64,000 nucleotides of DNA, from NCBI RefSeq assembly GCF_030272615.1, contig NC_081408.1:404993389-405057388 (forward strand), given 5' to 3'. Of the stretch, positions 48,691 to 58,104 are shown piece after piece. The position numbers and the translations under genes are program-made. The notes beneath the pieces were generated by a model. That model saw only the letters and a program-made list of their open reading frames with translations, did no database searches and was not told where the DNA came from. Within the stretch, counting starts at the first letter, position 1; every line of letters begins with the position of its first letter. This DNA comes from Cryptomeria japonica (Eukaryota > Streptophyta > Pinopsida > Cupressales > Cupressaceae).

Positions 48691-50651
48691 TCATACAAAA
48701 TGGTACAAAACTGATACATAGGGAGCCCTCTATGGCTATGATAAACTCTCTCCCTCAGAGTTGCCTAGCCTTGACGGAGTCTGAGCCCTAGAAGGACCCG
48801 CCCCAGGATCATCTCTCCTGCCTCCTCTATTTGGTGGTGATGGAGGACCCATAACCCCACCACTGGATGCCTGTCTCCTCTAGCTCCCTCCCGTAGCTGT
48901 CGCTATCTGCGATGGTCTGTGGAAGCTCCTCGCCCGCTGCTCTAGTGGCACTGCCCCATAGTATAGGTCTCGCCAGTAACCTATCTCCTCCCCTACCCAT
49001 ATAACATAGGCGTATCCAGCCCCTGTGTCCTCTGCTGCCTATCTCCCAACCCTCAATGTTGTCTCAGCCTCAGTATAACACTAGATGGCCTGATCCCGCT
49101 CATGCTTTGTGTCCCTTAGTCGCCTCCTAAGCCTGGCTGTCTCCCTCTCCAGGTCTTGGATCTCATCTGCCTGTCCTTAGCAGATCTCCCTCAACTCAAG
49201 TAGCTCATCCTCCTCCTCCTCGGCCCCCTATGCCTCTGCCTGTGGCTCCCCCTATACTGGTGGTTGTGCTTGTACCTGTGCCTCTACCTGTACTTGCCTC
49301 TGCCCCTATCCCTGCACCTGTCTAGGACCCTGTGCTACTGGCACTTGTAGTGGCAATCTACTACGACCCCTCACCACCTGAGCCTATCTCTCCTCCCCAT
49401 CCTCTCTTCGTGGAGCCACCCTCCTCTCTCCAATTGCACCCCACCTCCTCTGTCAACCTCTCCCCCCACCATCTCCATCACTATCCCCATCCCCACCACC
49501 ATCTCCATCTAGAGGCTCCCCTGGGTCTGTCAGTCATGGAAAGGGATGCTCAGCCCAATATGCCATGTACTCTGCATCCATGCCTGCAATCTCAATCTCT
49601 GGCCACATATCCCATGGCATCGACACCATGTCTACTAGCTGCATCATAGCCTGATCATACAACAACAATGGCCCAAAGTGTGCCTGATCCCTGACCATCC
49701 GAGCATACATCCCGGAACCCCGTGGCATCCACTAAATATGACCAAACTGCCTGCATACCCTATCAACCAGCTGTCTCTCCAATATATAGGGCGTCTGCCC
49801 AATCAGATATCTACTCTGGAAGGTATAAGGTAGATCCATTGCATCCTCCTCCCACTGCTCGCACTCACGGTACAACCTCCATATCACAGTGTCGATCTCA
49901 TCCAGGACTCGACGCTAATGCTCTAACCTGCCAATCCGTGGCTATGATGTAATCATATCGTACAAATGAACAAAGATGTGTCCATGACCCCTGCCCCTGA
50001 AATGTATCGGTCGAGTAACCGACAGATGCTCATATGCCCACACCTGCAACAATGTAACTCCGCAGCCCAATCCTACGGATCCATGATACACAAACTGATG
50101 CAGCTCATAGTATAAGTGTGCCAACACACATGGTTCCCAGGCATATCTAGTGTGTTGTGTAACCAGTGTCTCCAAGGTGCTCCCTTAGCCCACAGCCAAC
50201 CCTCGTGTCACCTTGTCTGGACACAGGAACCCACTGATCACTCCTCCTAGCACTGCTGATAGTGTCAGTCCTGTCGCTGTCATGGTATCCCATGCCACGT
50301 GTCCAACTCTCATCTCCAGTCCCGGATCCTGAAACACTCGTCTCAGGGCCTCCCTGTCTCCATCTCAATCATAAGGTATCAGCTCCCCATCGATCGGTAT
50401 CCTCAATATCCTGTATACATCCTCCAAGGTGACTATCATCTCACCCATCGGCAAATGGAAAGTACAAGTCTCTGAGTGCCACCTCTCAGCAAGTGCAGTC
50501 AGCAAACCCATGTTTGCCCGAAACTCAGGCACATACAGAATGTATCTCAGCCCATAGCCTCAATAGCAGCTCGGTCGTCAAATATCAGCTCTGGTCATAA
50601 TCTCTGTGTCGATGGGAATCTCTCTCGTGACTCCAACATAGGCAAGTGCTC
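48691..50651 (-). pseudogene. Antisense plant mobile domain (PMD) protein, main exon
   Basis: Read from 50651 down to TGA 48693-48691, one frame (codons starting at 50649) stays in register for about 650 codons with no indel. It is broken by 19 stops: 12 TAG, 5 TGA and 2 TAA. The first half is a PMD (aminotransferase-like plant mobile domain): MGLLTALAERW, TFHLPMGEMIVTLEDVYRIL (about 50510-50400), LLQVWAYEHLSVTRP (about 50060-50005) and LVDRVCRQFG (about 49770-49741). The second half is Gly/Asp-rich, then Gln/Val-rich, then a coiled coil (EEEEDELLELRE, LRRRLRDTKHERDQA, 49225-49085) and a Pro/Ser-rich tail. PMD proteins occur as host genes and inside plant transposons. This copy lies wholly inside E5, antisense to gag-pol. 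The role is unknown. Confidence 0.85.
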
Positions 50652-50681
50652 CTGCAGTCAAACAAATCAATCATGTCAATC

Positions 50682-50951
50682 CAAGTGACACTCACTGTTC
50701 ATCACAAAGTATTGCTATTTTTTCCAAGTGACACTTACTGTTCATCACAAAGTGTTGCTATTTTTTTTCCTATTGACACTTACTGTTCATCACAGAGTGT
50801 TGCTATTTATCCTAGTGGTACTCCCTGTTCATCACAAAGTACTACGTATTTAGCACTCCCTGTTCATCACAAAGTGTTGCTCGTATTTGCACTCCTTGTT
50901 CATCACAAAGTGTTGCTCATATTTAGTACTCCCTATTCATCACAAAGTACC
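50682..50951 (-). repeat. Tandem array with CTGTTCATCACAAAGTGTTGCT core
   Basis: About seven copies of a core, CTGTTCATCACAAAGTGTTG on the plus strand, alternate with short variable spacers; the period is about 35-50 bases. The array is inside the putative antisense intron. Two larger related blocks (about 51000-51060 and 51080-51140) follow. Confidence 0.85.
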
Positions 50952-51144
50952 TTGATCTATCTTATCCTAGGGCCTCTGGTTGAGTGTATCCTCTTGAGTA
51001 GTTTCCTAATTGGCAACGTATGTTCTATCACAGAATTGTCAATCCTAGCCCTATCTGCTATCCTAGTCTTCCCTAGAGGACCTGCTTGAGTGTATCCTCT
51101 CAGCAGCTTATCCAATCGATAGTGTATGTTCATCACAGAACTGC

Positions 51145-51420
51145 CGATTTGACCTTGAAGACACAAATGTGCCTTCATGACATAAACGCGCTTATAGACT
51201 GCACAAATATGCCTACTCTGCATAAACGTGCCTATGCTCTGCACAGATGTGCCTATCCTACATAGACATACGCACATTTCACAAACATGTTTGCACAACA
51301 TAGACATGTTTGCATTTGACATAGATGCTGCTGAATTCATAGATGTGCTTGGCACAAACACAGATGCGCCTAGCCAACCTAGATGTGCCTGGCACCAACA
51401 CAGACACGCCTACATGTCTT
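51145..51420 (-). repeat. Degenerate GCGCATCTGTGT-type repeats in the antisense intron
   Basis: On the minus strand the block reads as words like GGCGTGTCTGTGTTGG, GGCACATCTAGG and GCGCATCTGTGTTTG. This is the same kind and polarity of word as in the sense leader of E5 (36240-36510 and 37720-37920), but on the opposite strand of the element. Confidence 0.7.
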
Positions 51421-51525
51421 TGACATTTTTTGACATTACTAAAGCGCATTTATTGCACTACCTAGCATTCATTTATGAAAACAATTAGTGCAACAAAGTA
51501 CAAGGAGGTCTTTTGAGGTACTCAC

Positions 51526-51591
51526 CAGGTCTCTTGTGTCAGCTGGCCTCTGGAATCGACAAACGCGATCGAATCTGTGAACCAATGCCAT
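51526..51591 (-). pseudogene. Putative first coding exon of the antisense PMD gene
   Basis: On the minus strand, ATG at 51591-51589 opens 22 codons without a stop. It ends exactly at CTG before GTGAGTACC (51525-51520 is GTGAGT), a strong plant-like donor. A good acceptor (TTTGACTGCAG) ends at 50652, giving an 874-base intron with repeats. The simple join is off by phase: exon 1 ends at a codon boundary, while two bases precede the PMD frame. A small indel, another acceptor or a middle exon must be assumed. Confidence 0.5.
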
Positions 51592-51680
51592 TGCTGCTAA
51601 CTGTTGCTGCTCTATTCTCGATCTGCACTCTGATCTCTTGGATGTGTGGATGACAATGAGGATGTATTCCCCTCGTGGTC

Positions 51681-51690
51681 TATTTTATAG
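51681..51690 (-). promoter_or_regulatory. Putative antisense TATA box
   Basis: On the minus strand this reads CTATAAAATA, about 90 bases upstream of the ATG at 51591. Spacing to ATG, donor and acceptor fits a complete promoter-exon-intron unit running opposite to the retrotransposon. Confidence 0.5.
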
Positions 51691-51691
51691 A

Positions 51692-51941
51692 CTGCCCTAG
51701 CCCTAGCCCTCGTCTCCCGAGTCAGTCTTCTTTATCCCGTGACTCTGTCACTCTATCCTAGCCGGTCAGTCCATTCTAGCCTTTCTTTCTTATTGAGAGA
51801 TTGTCTACGATTCTTTCTAGACATTTTCATCCAATCTCTCAAGGGGGCATATCATTCCCATCTTGGGGCAACTTTGTATCAGTTCATCTTATCTTCTTTG
51901 AAACAACACGACAAGCTGCATTGTCTCAAAGAGGGGCAAAA
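51692..51941 (+). other. E5 region upstream of the antisense TATA, with the purine tract
   Basis: No gene is seen. The segment contains GCCCTAGCCCTAGCCCT just upstream (minus sense) of the antisense TATA. It ends in the purine tract AAAGAGGGGCAAAA at 51928-51941, the plus-strand primer for the 3' LTR. Confidence 0.75.
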
Positions 51942-52660
51942 TGTAGACACCTAAAATTCTCATGTCTAATTAAATAAATATCTTTATTTATTTAATTATT
52001 TTAGCCTAATTCTTCTATTAATTGAATAAATCTTTATTTATTTAATTAATTCATTTATCCTCTTCTAACCTTATTTCTCATTTAAATAAATACATTTATA
52101 TATTTAAATTATCCTTTATCCCACTTCTACTATTAATTAAATAAATCTTTATTTATTTAATTAATTCATTAACCTTTTCTATCTATGACACATGTCATTC
52201 ATCTCTTAATTCCTACACTACCTACCCTCTAATCATAGCCAACCATTTATCTTTTACACCTCTCAATCTTATCCCTCCATTTCTTATAGTGTCTTCTATA
52301 TAAGAAGATGCTTCCTTCATTATCAACCCTAACTAACTCAATTGTGTACTCGACTACACTACGCCTTTGCACTTTCATATGTGATCCTTCTTGCAACCAC
52401 ATTTCCGTTCTTTGTTGAGCTCTTGTGCATACAAAATCTGAGAGCAAATATATCAAGCAAGATCAATGGAGATAGGAAGAATGGAGATTCAAACCCTATT
52501 GGACATGTGATGGTATAATCTTTGTGATTTCATTTGATTTGCATTATCTTAGGTAATCTTCATATGTTATGGTGGATCTTTGTTGTTGCTAGGCTAGGGT
52601 TTTTATGGTTGAATTTATTTAGTCTTTCAACATTGTTGTTATCCATTTTCACCATATACA
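51942..52660 (+). repeat. E5 3' LTR
   Basis: Positions 51942-52640 align with the 5' LTR over 699 bases without gaps. A further 20 bases (52641-52660, ending TATACA) precede the point where the E4 LTR resumes. These 20 bases do not match the sequence after 36171, so one of the two LTR ends has been altered. Confidence 0.85.
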
Positions 52661-53790
52661 ACCGACATACAAGTTTTGGTTACCGGCAAAAGCAACTATC
52701 TGTTGGACACTTCCGGTATGATTGGATCAATGGAGTATGTTTGGTCTCTTTTGTTACATGTTTCTAGAGAATGTTTTGGTCAGTTGGTATTGACTTGGTG
52801 ATTGGATGCTATCATACACTTTAGTAAGCTTATACCGGTAAAGGTTTAAGTTTTTACCGGTAGAGTTTTTATTGAAAATCTTTGACAGGATGGACAAATG
52901 GTGTTGGTGTGGCTTCTAGATGGAATTCAGGATGCTGAAGGTGATCATTGGTTGAGCTTCAACTAGTTGGAGACATTTCTTTGGCGTGGTGGACCCAGAT
53001 TAGGTCCTGTACCTATCTAGGTTATGGACCGATATCATGTTAACATATTCTCTACACATTACCAGGATGTTTTATGGATTGGTTATTATTGTTTTGGTCT
53101 AAGCCAACATGGAATATCATTGTAAAGTGGATATATGTAATGATCTTATTGTAATATCTTTTAGGTGGCCAACCTAATTGGTTTAGGCCTTAGGGTTTGT
53201 ATAAATTAGTGTAAGATCTCATCATAGATCATATCATTTGTGGAATGAGTAGGTCGATCATTGAAGATCGAATTGGGTTTATCTAAAAGGTCAAAGGCCT
53301 TTGGTATTGAGCTTAACCAGGACTGTAATCAAGCATGGTAGATGCTATCTCTGGCAGCTCATTATTTGGATTTTTGTCCAATTATCTTGAGGTGGTTTTA
53401 ACCTCTATGTAGTCAGTGAGACTCTTTTGTAATGAGCAGTGCGCTCTAGGAAGTGTGCCCTCCTACATGTGCAAGACCCTCATTGTATCACATACTTTCT
53501 ACAAAAGTATTATCTGACTGTGGGTAGGCTTCCCACCATGGTTTTTCCCTTTACCGGGTTTTCCATGTACAAATCATGGTGTTATGTGGTATGGCTGCAT
53601 TTCATTGATTATCTGTTTCATTCTTAAATTGTATTGCTTATCGGTATCTGTTTCTACTGATATCTGTTTCTGCTATTCTAATATTTAATGTTTATGTGCT
53701 TCGGTTTAAGGTTGTAAAGTGGATTAATTGATATAATCTATTGACAACTGATTCACCCCCCCTCTCAGTTGTCCACCGGTTATACTAACA
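52661..53790 (+). repeat. E4 3' LTR, second part
   Basis: From ACCGACATACAAG the sequence follows the E4 5' LTR (from about 29611) to its end TACTAACA. It includes TATAAAT at 53200-53206. A short gap relative to the 5' LTR lies near 53230-53250. Confidence 0.92.
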
Positions 53791-55768
53791 CTGGGGACTC
53801 CTATTGCATGGTTAGTACAACGATAGGTACTTGGGAAGGGATATAGATAGCTACAAGCATGTTGGGTTCATCCAATTTTTGATGTAGAGAGTGATTAGGA
53901 TGATGGAGAGGATGAGGGATATGATGGTGGATACTACCTCAAGTTAGGGGAGGATGAGGAGGCATTAAATTTTCATAAAAATGTATTATAGATTATGTTT
54001 TACACAAAAGTGTATTACACATTATGTTTTACACACATGTATTATACATTATGTTTTACACAAAAGTGTATTACACATTATGTTTTAGACAAAAGTGTAT
54101 TACATAGTAGGTTTTACACAAAAGTGTATTGCACATTCACCCTACTTGTCCAAAGATTGGAGTTTTGTAATAGGACACATTGGGCATCCTTCAAATCAAA
54201 ATGGAAAGATGATTTTTGAGAAATAATATTAAAAGTAAATAGACCAGCATAATCAAATCAACACTACGTTACATGATTATTATAGATGTCTTAAATAATG
54301 TATGAGGAAATATGCACTAAAATTAGGAACACACTTTTTTGTTGGGTGAACATACCTCTATTAGCTAAAGGTAAAGGTTGTGAACAAATAGAATTGGTTT
54401 GTAAATATCATCATAATGTTTCTTACTTAGATCAAATTATGAATCAATTTTTTATTCAAGAAAAAGGATGTAGTGTATGAGTTAGGTATGTTCTAAATTG
54501 TAGGTAAAAAAATACATATAAGAGAATCATGAAGAAAGAAATGTGTGTGGATACTAAGATTGATATATCATGAAATAATATTGTACATGTGATGTAGTAT
54601 GCTATATTTACATCTTATTTACCCTATCGTCATTCTGTGACCTTCTTGCAATCATAAAATATGGTCTCTGTGGTATCACGGTAACCTTTGTAATGAGTTA
54701 TTTGTTAATGTGACAAGATAATTGCAATCAGGAAGGGGAGAATGGGGATTTTGTGGGGTGAAATATTTTTATATGTGGTTGAAACCTTGAAATGGAAATG
54801 GTTGAGATATAAAATTATGGGAACTCAAAATTTTGAGAGGTTCTAACAGGTCTTATATCTCTAATGTAAGATAGTGAAGGCATAAAAGAGGGTGTACAAA
54901 GGATAATAAATAAAATATGAAGCCCTTAAGTGAGATCATAGATAAGATATGTATATCCCTTAAGTGAGATCATATCACAACCTTCCTCTTTAGGTAAAAA
55001 GGGGTATGTTCATCTCAATAGGATTTCATTGCTAAATATAAAGTTCTAAGTTGAACTACACATCATTTTGTTCACCGTACACACACTTAGTTCATGGTCA
55101 GTAACGTACATTTTTTATTCTCATTTGATGTTATCTAAAACTAAAGGTTTCATATCACAACCTTCCCATTTAGGTAAAAGAGGTATGTGATATCCAAGCT
55201 TTAATTTAAGGATATGTACCAAATGAGAAAAAAATACATCTTAACAACCCTGAACTACATTTATGTAGGTTAGAAAACACAATGTGTAGTTTATCCTAGA
55301 ACTTCATATATACAATGCAATCATGTAGAGATGCACATACCTCTCTTACCTAAAGATTATGTTTGTGATATCCAATGTTTAATTTGAGATAAAATCAAAC
55401 AAGCACAAAAATTACATCTTACAAACCATAAACTAAGTTTATGTACATTGAACAAAAGGATGTGTAGTTGAACATAGAACTTCATCTGTAGAATGAAATC
55501 TTGTTCATGTGCACATACCTCTTTTACCTAAAGAGGAAGGTTTTCATATCAAAAATTTAATTTGAGATAACATAAAATGAGCCAAAAAAAATACATCTTA
55601 CCAACCATGAACTAAGTTTGTGTAGGTTGAAAAACACGATGTGTAGTTTAATCTAGAAATTCACATTTACAATCACATCAAGGTGCGCAACCTTTTTTAA
55701 CTAAAGGGGAAGGTCGTGATATCCAAAATTAGTAAAAAATTAATAATTTTTAAATAGGTATTGATAAG
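53791..55768. repeat. Right block of the dispersed inverted repeat family
   Basis: No gene is seen. Module copies on the theme ATATCACAACCTTCC / GAGGAAGGTT with ACCTCTTTTACC occur at about 54350-54390 (inverted), 54965-55050, 55125-55245, 55320-55400 (inverted), 55500-55570 (inverted) and 55680-55730 (inverted). The copy at 55125-55245 is a near palindrome beginning CATTTGATGTTATC and ending ACCAAATGAG. These match the left block. Confidence 0.65.
53997..54137 (+). repeat. Tandem array of a 28-29 bp unit
   Basis: Five units begin at 53997, 54025, 54053, 54082 and 54111 with GTTTTACACAAAAGTGTATT or a close variant. Related single words lie at 28899-28950 on the other side of E4. Confidence 0.88.
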
Positions 55769-57000
55769 TTGATACTTTGACATGTTTTTTATCAAAACTC
55801 TTAGGTTATTGGCATCTTTTGGGTTGCATTTTGATAGTAAAGGATTGTGAATTGACTATATGTAATCCATGTGTTAAGCTTGAATTTATGAAATCATGTT
55901 TGAACTTTGTCGGTTAATTCCTACAGCCAAGTGATTTGTCCCTGTTGATATGCGGATTATTTAGGATAATGTCATATGTGAGTTAATGAATGTATTAATT
56001 GAGTAAGATACGTATGCATGCCCTTGTATGTTGTTCTTGTTTAGTGCAGATAATAAATGATGTTGCGGTGGATGATTTCCTTTCGCACCCAAAGACTGAA
56101 GAATCATGTACAAATAACTGGAGATCAAACTGAAGGGGATCCGAGCAGGCACAACGTATGGCATAATTAGAGCAGTCATACTTCACTATGGGAGTTTAAC
56201 TCTAGTGCATATTGAATTCGCAAAATATCACTATGGCGTGCAAAGACTGTGGTTCGGTTTAGATCCACTGACTGTTCCTGCAACCAAGCTTTAGTTATCT
56301 CCTTCATCTGACATTCATCCGCCTCTTCTTCTGGGTGTGATTTGAGTTGTCCATTGTAGTTTGTCTTTTTAATAAGCTCTTCCTTTTTCTTAGAGGTTAG
56401 ACAAGATAGAAAGGAATTGAGCAAAGAGTTTTTAAAAGCATTCTAGAGTTTTCTTTTAGAACATGTAATCGATTTTAGAATGAAATAAAGCAAAGATATG
56501 TTGTTTTGATCTGTTAAAAAGTATTTTGCTGGAAGTTTGATATCACTCATCTAAGGGGGCCCACTTGGTGAGTGATCCTGTGTTTATGTTCATTGAAGTT
56601 CTTTTTTACCTAGTTGTAGTAGAAGTTCATGACTGGATTGTTCCTGTAGCCACTGGAAATAGATCCACCGACTGTTCCTGCAGCCAAGACAGAACGATGT
56701 GATTTCTGTTATTTACATTAGATCATTCCAGCTTTGTTTTATAAAGCTTTCATGTAGCCTTTTATGATTTCCATTCTTGCCTTTCCTTTTTGCGTAATGT
56801 TAGTTACTGCAACAATACAGAATAACCATTTAAGGAGCTTAGTGCATATATATTGTAGACCCATTTCAAGTTTTACGTTCCTGGATTGATAACTAAATGA
56901 ACACTAGCCATGAAAATAGTAAACTCTACCATATGAATTTCCAAAATTTGGATTGAGATTTCAATTAGAGTAATTATTATCATTATAGTTGGGGTATACA
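55769..57000 (+). repeat. E7 5' LTR (left edge approximate)
   Basis: The right end, GGGGTATACA, is fixed by the primer site. The left end is inferred only from a TG and from where the dispersed repeats stop. Short minus-strand open frames at 55961-56424 fall inside it and show no recognisable domain. Confidence 0.6.
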
Positions 57001-57004
57001 TTTT

Positions 57005-57022
57005 TGGCGCCGTTGCCGGGGA
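57005..57022 (+). other. E7 primer binding site
   Basis: TGGCGCCGTTGCCGGGGA is the common primer site of Athila elements, usually assigned to tRNA-Asp. Confidence 0.92.
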
Positions 57023-57093
57023 TGGTGTCAAACTGAGAACCTTTTATGGTTATTATAGTTTCCAGTTAATTGTTTGCAATTTCATGAATCTGC

Positions 57094-58104
57094 ATGCATA
57101 TCAGAAGAAGACATGCCAGAGGTAGATTTCTGCCCACTCATCCTAATCATGCAGAAGATAATTTCCCAGATATAAATCCTTTTGCTGAACTTTATCAAGT
57201 CCCACAGAATTTGAATCACCCTGAATCTGAATTTCTAGAAGGTAGTCTTCAGTTCCTTTTTGGTCCACAAGAAGAAGAATTTCCTATAGTAACAACCCCC
57301 ACAAGTCCAATGCAAGGGAACCCTCCTCCTCTTGGCAATAATCCACCACCACCAGGTCTAACGTGTGAGTTTCCCATCTCTGACCAGCATGATAATGCTA
57401 ACCTCAAGAACATTCTAGCATCTTCACTTCCTAAATTCTATGGGTTGGTGACAGAGGATCCTGATACATTTCTGTTTGAGTTTGATGTTCTCTGTAGGAG
57501 TTTTGACTATACTACAGATGCCAATAGACTCAAAAATTTTCCTGCCACTTTGAAGGAGTCATCTTTGAGATGGTTTATGAGCTTGGGTAGTAGCACAATC
57601 AATACATGGGATGAGATGAAACGGTTGTTTCTTGCAAAATACAAAGACTATTGTAGAGGCACTAATCGTCATGGGGATGATATCTTTAGAATGACACAAA
57701 CTGAAGATGAGAGTCTTGAGGATTATTTGGAAAGGTTTTTGTTTAGTGTCAAGAAGTCCAAGCATAGTACTCTGAATGAAGATTCCCTCAAATTGATATT
57801 TTTGAGGGGTATTAGTGATGAACGCACCGATTCCTTAGATCTTATGGGAGGAGGTAACATTACACAATCTACTTGGGCTGAAATAGGGCAAATTCGCAAA
57901 AAGTATTCCAGATCTACATCCAAGAAGAACAAGAGATTTAAGCCAGGGGCACCATTATCAGCATCTGGAACTGGAGTTTCTAGATTGGAACTTAGGCATC
58001 TGTTAAAAGACTTCAAGAAGGACATAATAAACAATATGGCTAAGAAGAAGCATGAGGAAGCTGATGCATTCCTTGCAGAATTCTGTCCTCATTGTAAACA
58101 ATGA
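57094..58104 (+). pseudogene. E7 gag
   Basis: The frame is open from 57094 for 336 codons. It has an N-terminal Pro-rich region (about 57300-57365) and the Athila gag core: FYGLVTEDPDTFLFEF, LRWFMSLGSSTINTWDEMK and TEDESLEDYLERF. A C-terminal basic segment follows. It stops at TGA 58102 immediately after the first half of a zinc-finger-like CPHC motif. CGA is the likely ancestral codon, since the next residues continue the usual sequence. Confidence 0.9.

Larger units (their letters stand above)
35473..52660 (+). mobile_element. E5: large Tat-like Ty3/gypsy element with an antisense PMD gene
   Basis: LTRs start TGTAGACACCTAAA at 35473 and 51942 and align without indels for 699 bases. Between them are a long leader, gag, protease, a G-patch-like segment, RT, two RNase H segments (typical of Tat), integrase and an A-rich tract. 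A roughly 3 kb antisense gene and the purine tract follow. Solo LTR E6 interrupts it. Without E6 the element is about 16.1 kb. It sits in the E4 3' LTR. The flanks read ACCAG and ACCGA, an imperfect match that may be a mutated target duplication. Confidence 0.92.
29529..53790 (+). mobile_element. E4: Ty1/copia element, its 3' LTR split by E5
   Basis: It has a 5' LTR (29529-30767), a tRNA-Met primer site, gag, pol in copia order (protease, integrase, RT, RNase H), a purine tract, and a 3' LTR of which 82 bp remain at 35391-35472. The 3' LTR resumes at about 52661 and ends at 53790. Everything from 35473 to about 52660 is the inserted element E5. I found no matching target duplication outside the LTRs (TTGAT on the left, CTGGG on the right). 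The purine tract and TGTTGG LTR start resemble SIRE/Maximus-type copia, but the lineage is not settled. Confidence 0.92.

Noticed and set aside
50682-50951. CRISPR-like array
   Set aside because: Core and spacers vary in length and sequence, the host is a plant nuclear genome, and no cas-like gene is present.
29524-53795. Target-site duplication for E4
   Set aside because: TTGAT on the left and CTGGG on the right do not match, so none is claimed.
55961-56424. Two minus-strand open frames as a host gene
   Set aside because: They lie inside the inferred Athila LTR, overlap each other's ends in different frames and show no recognisable domain.
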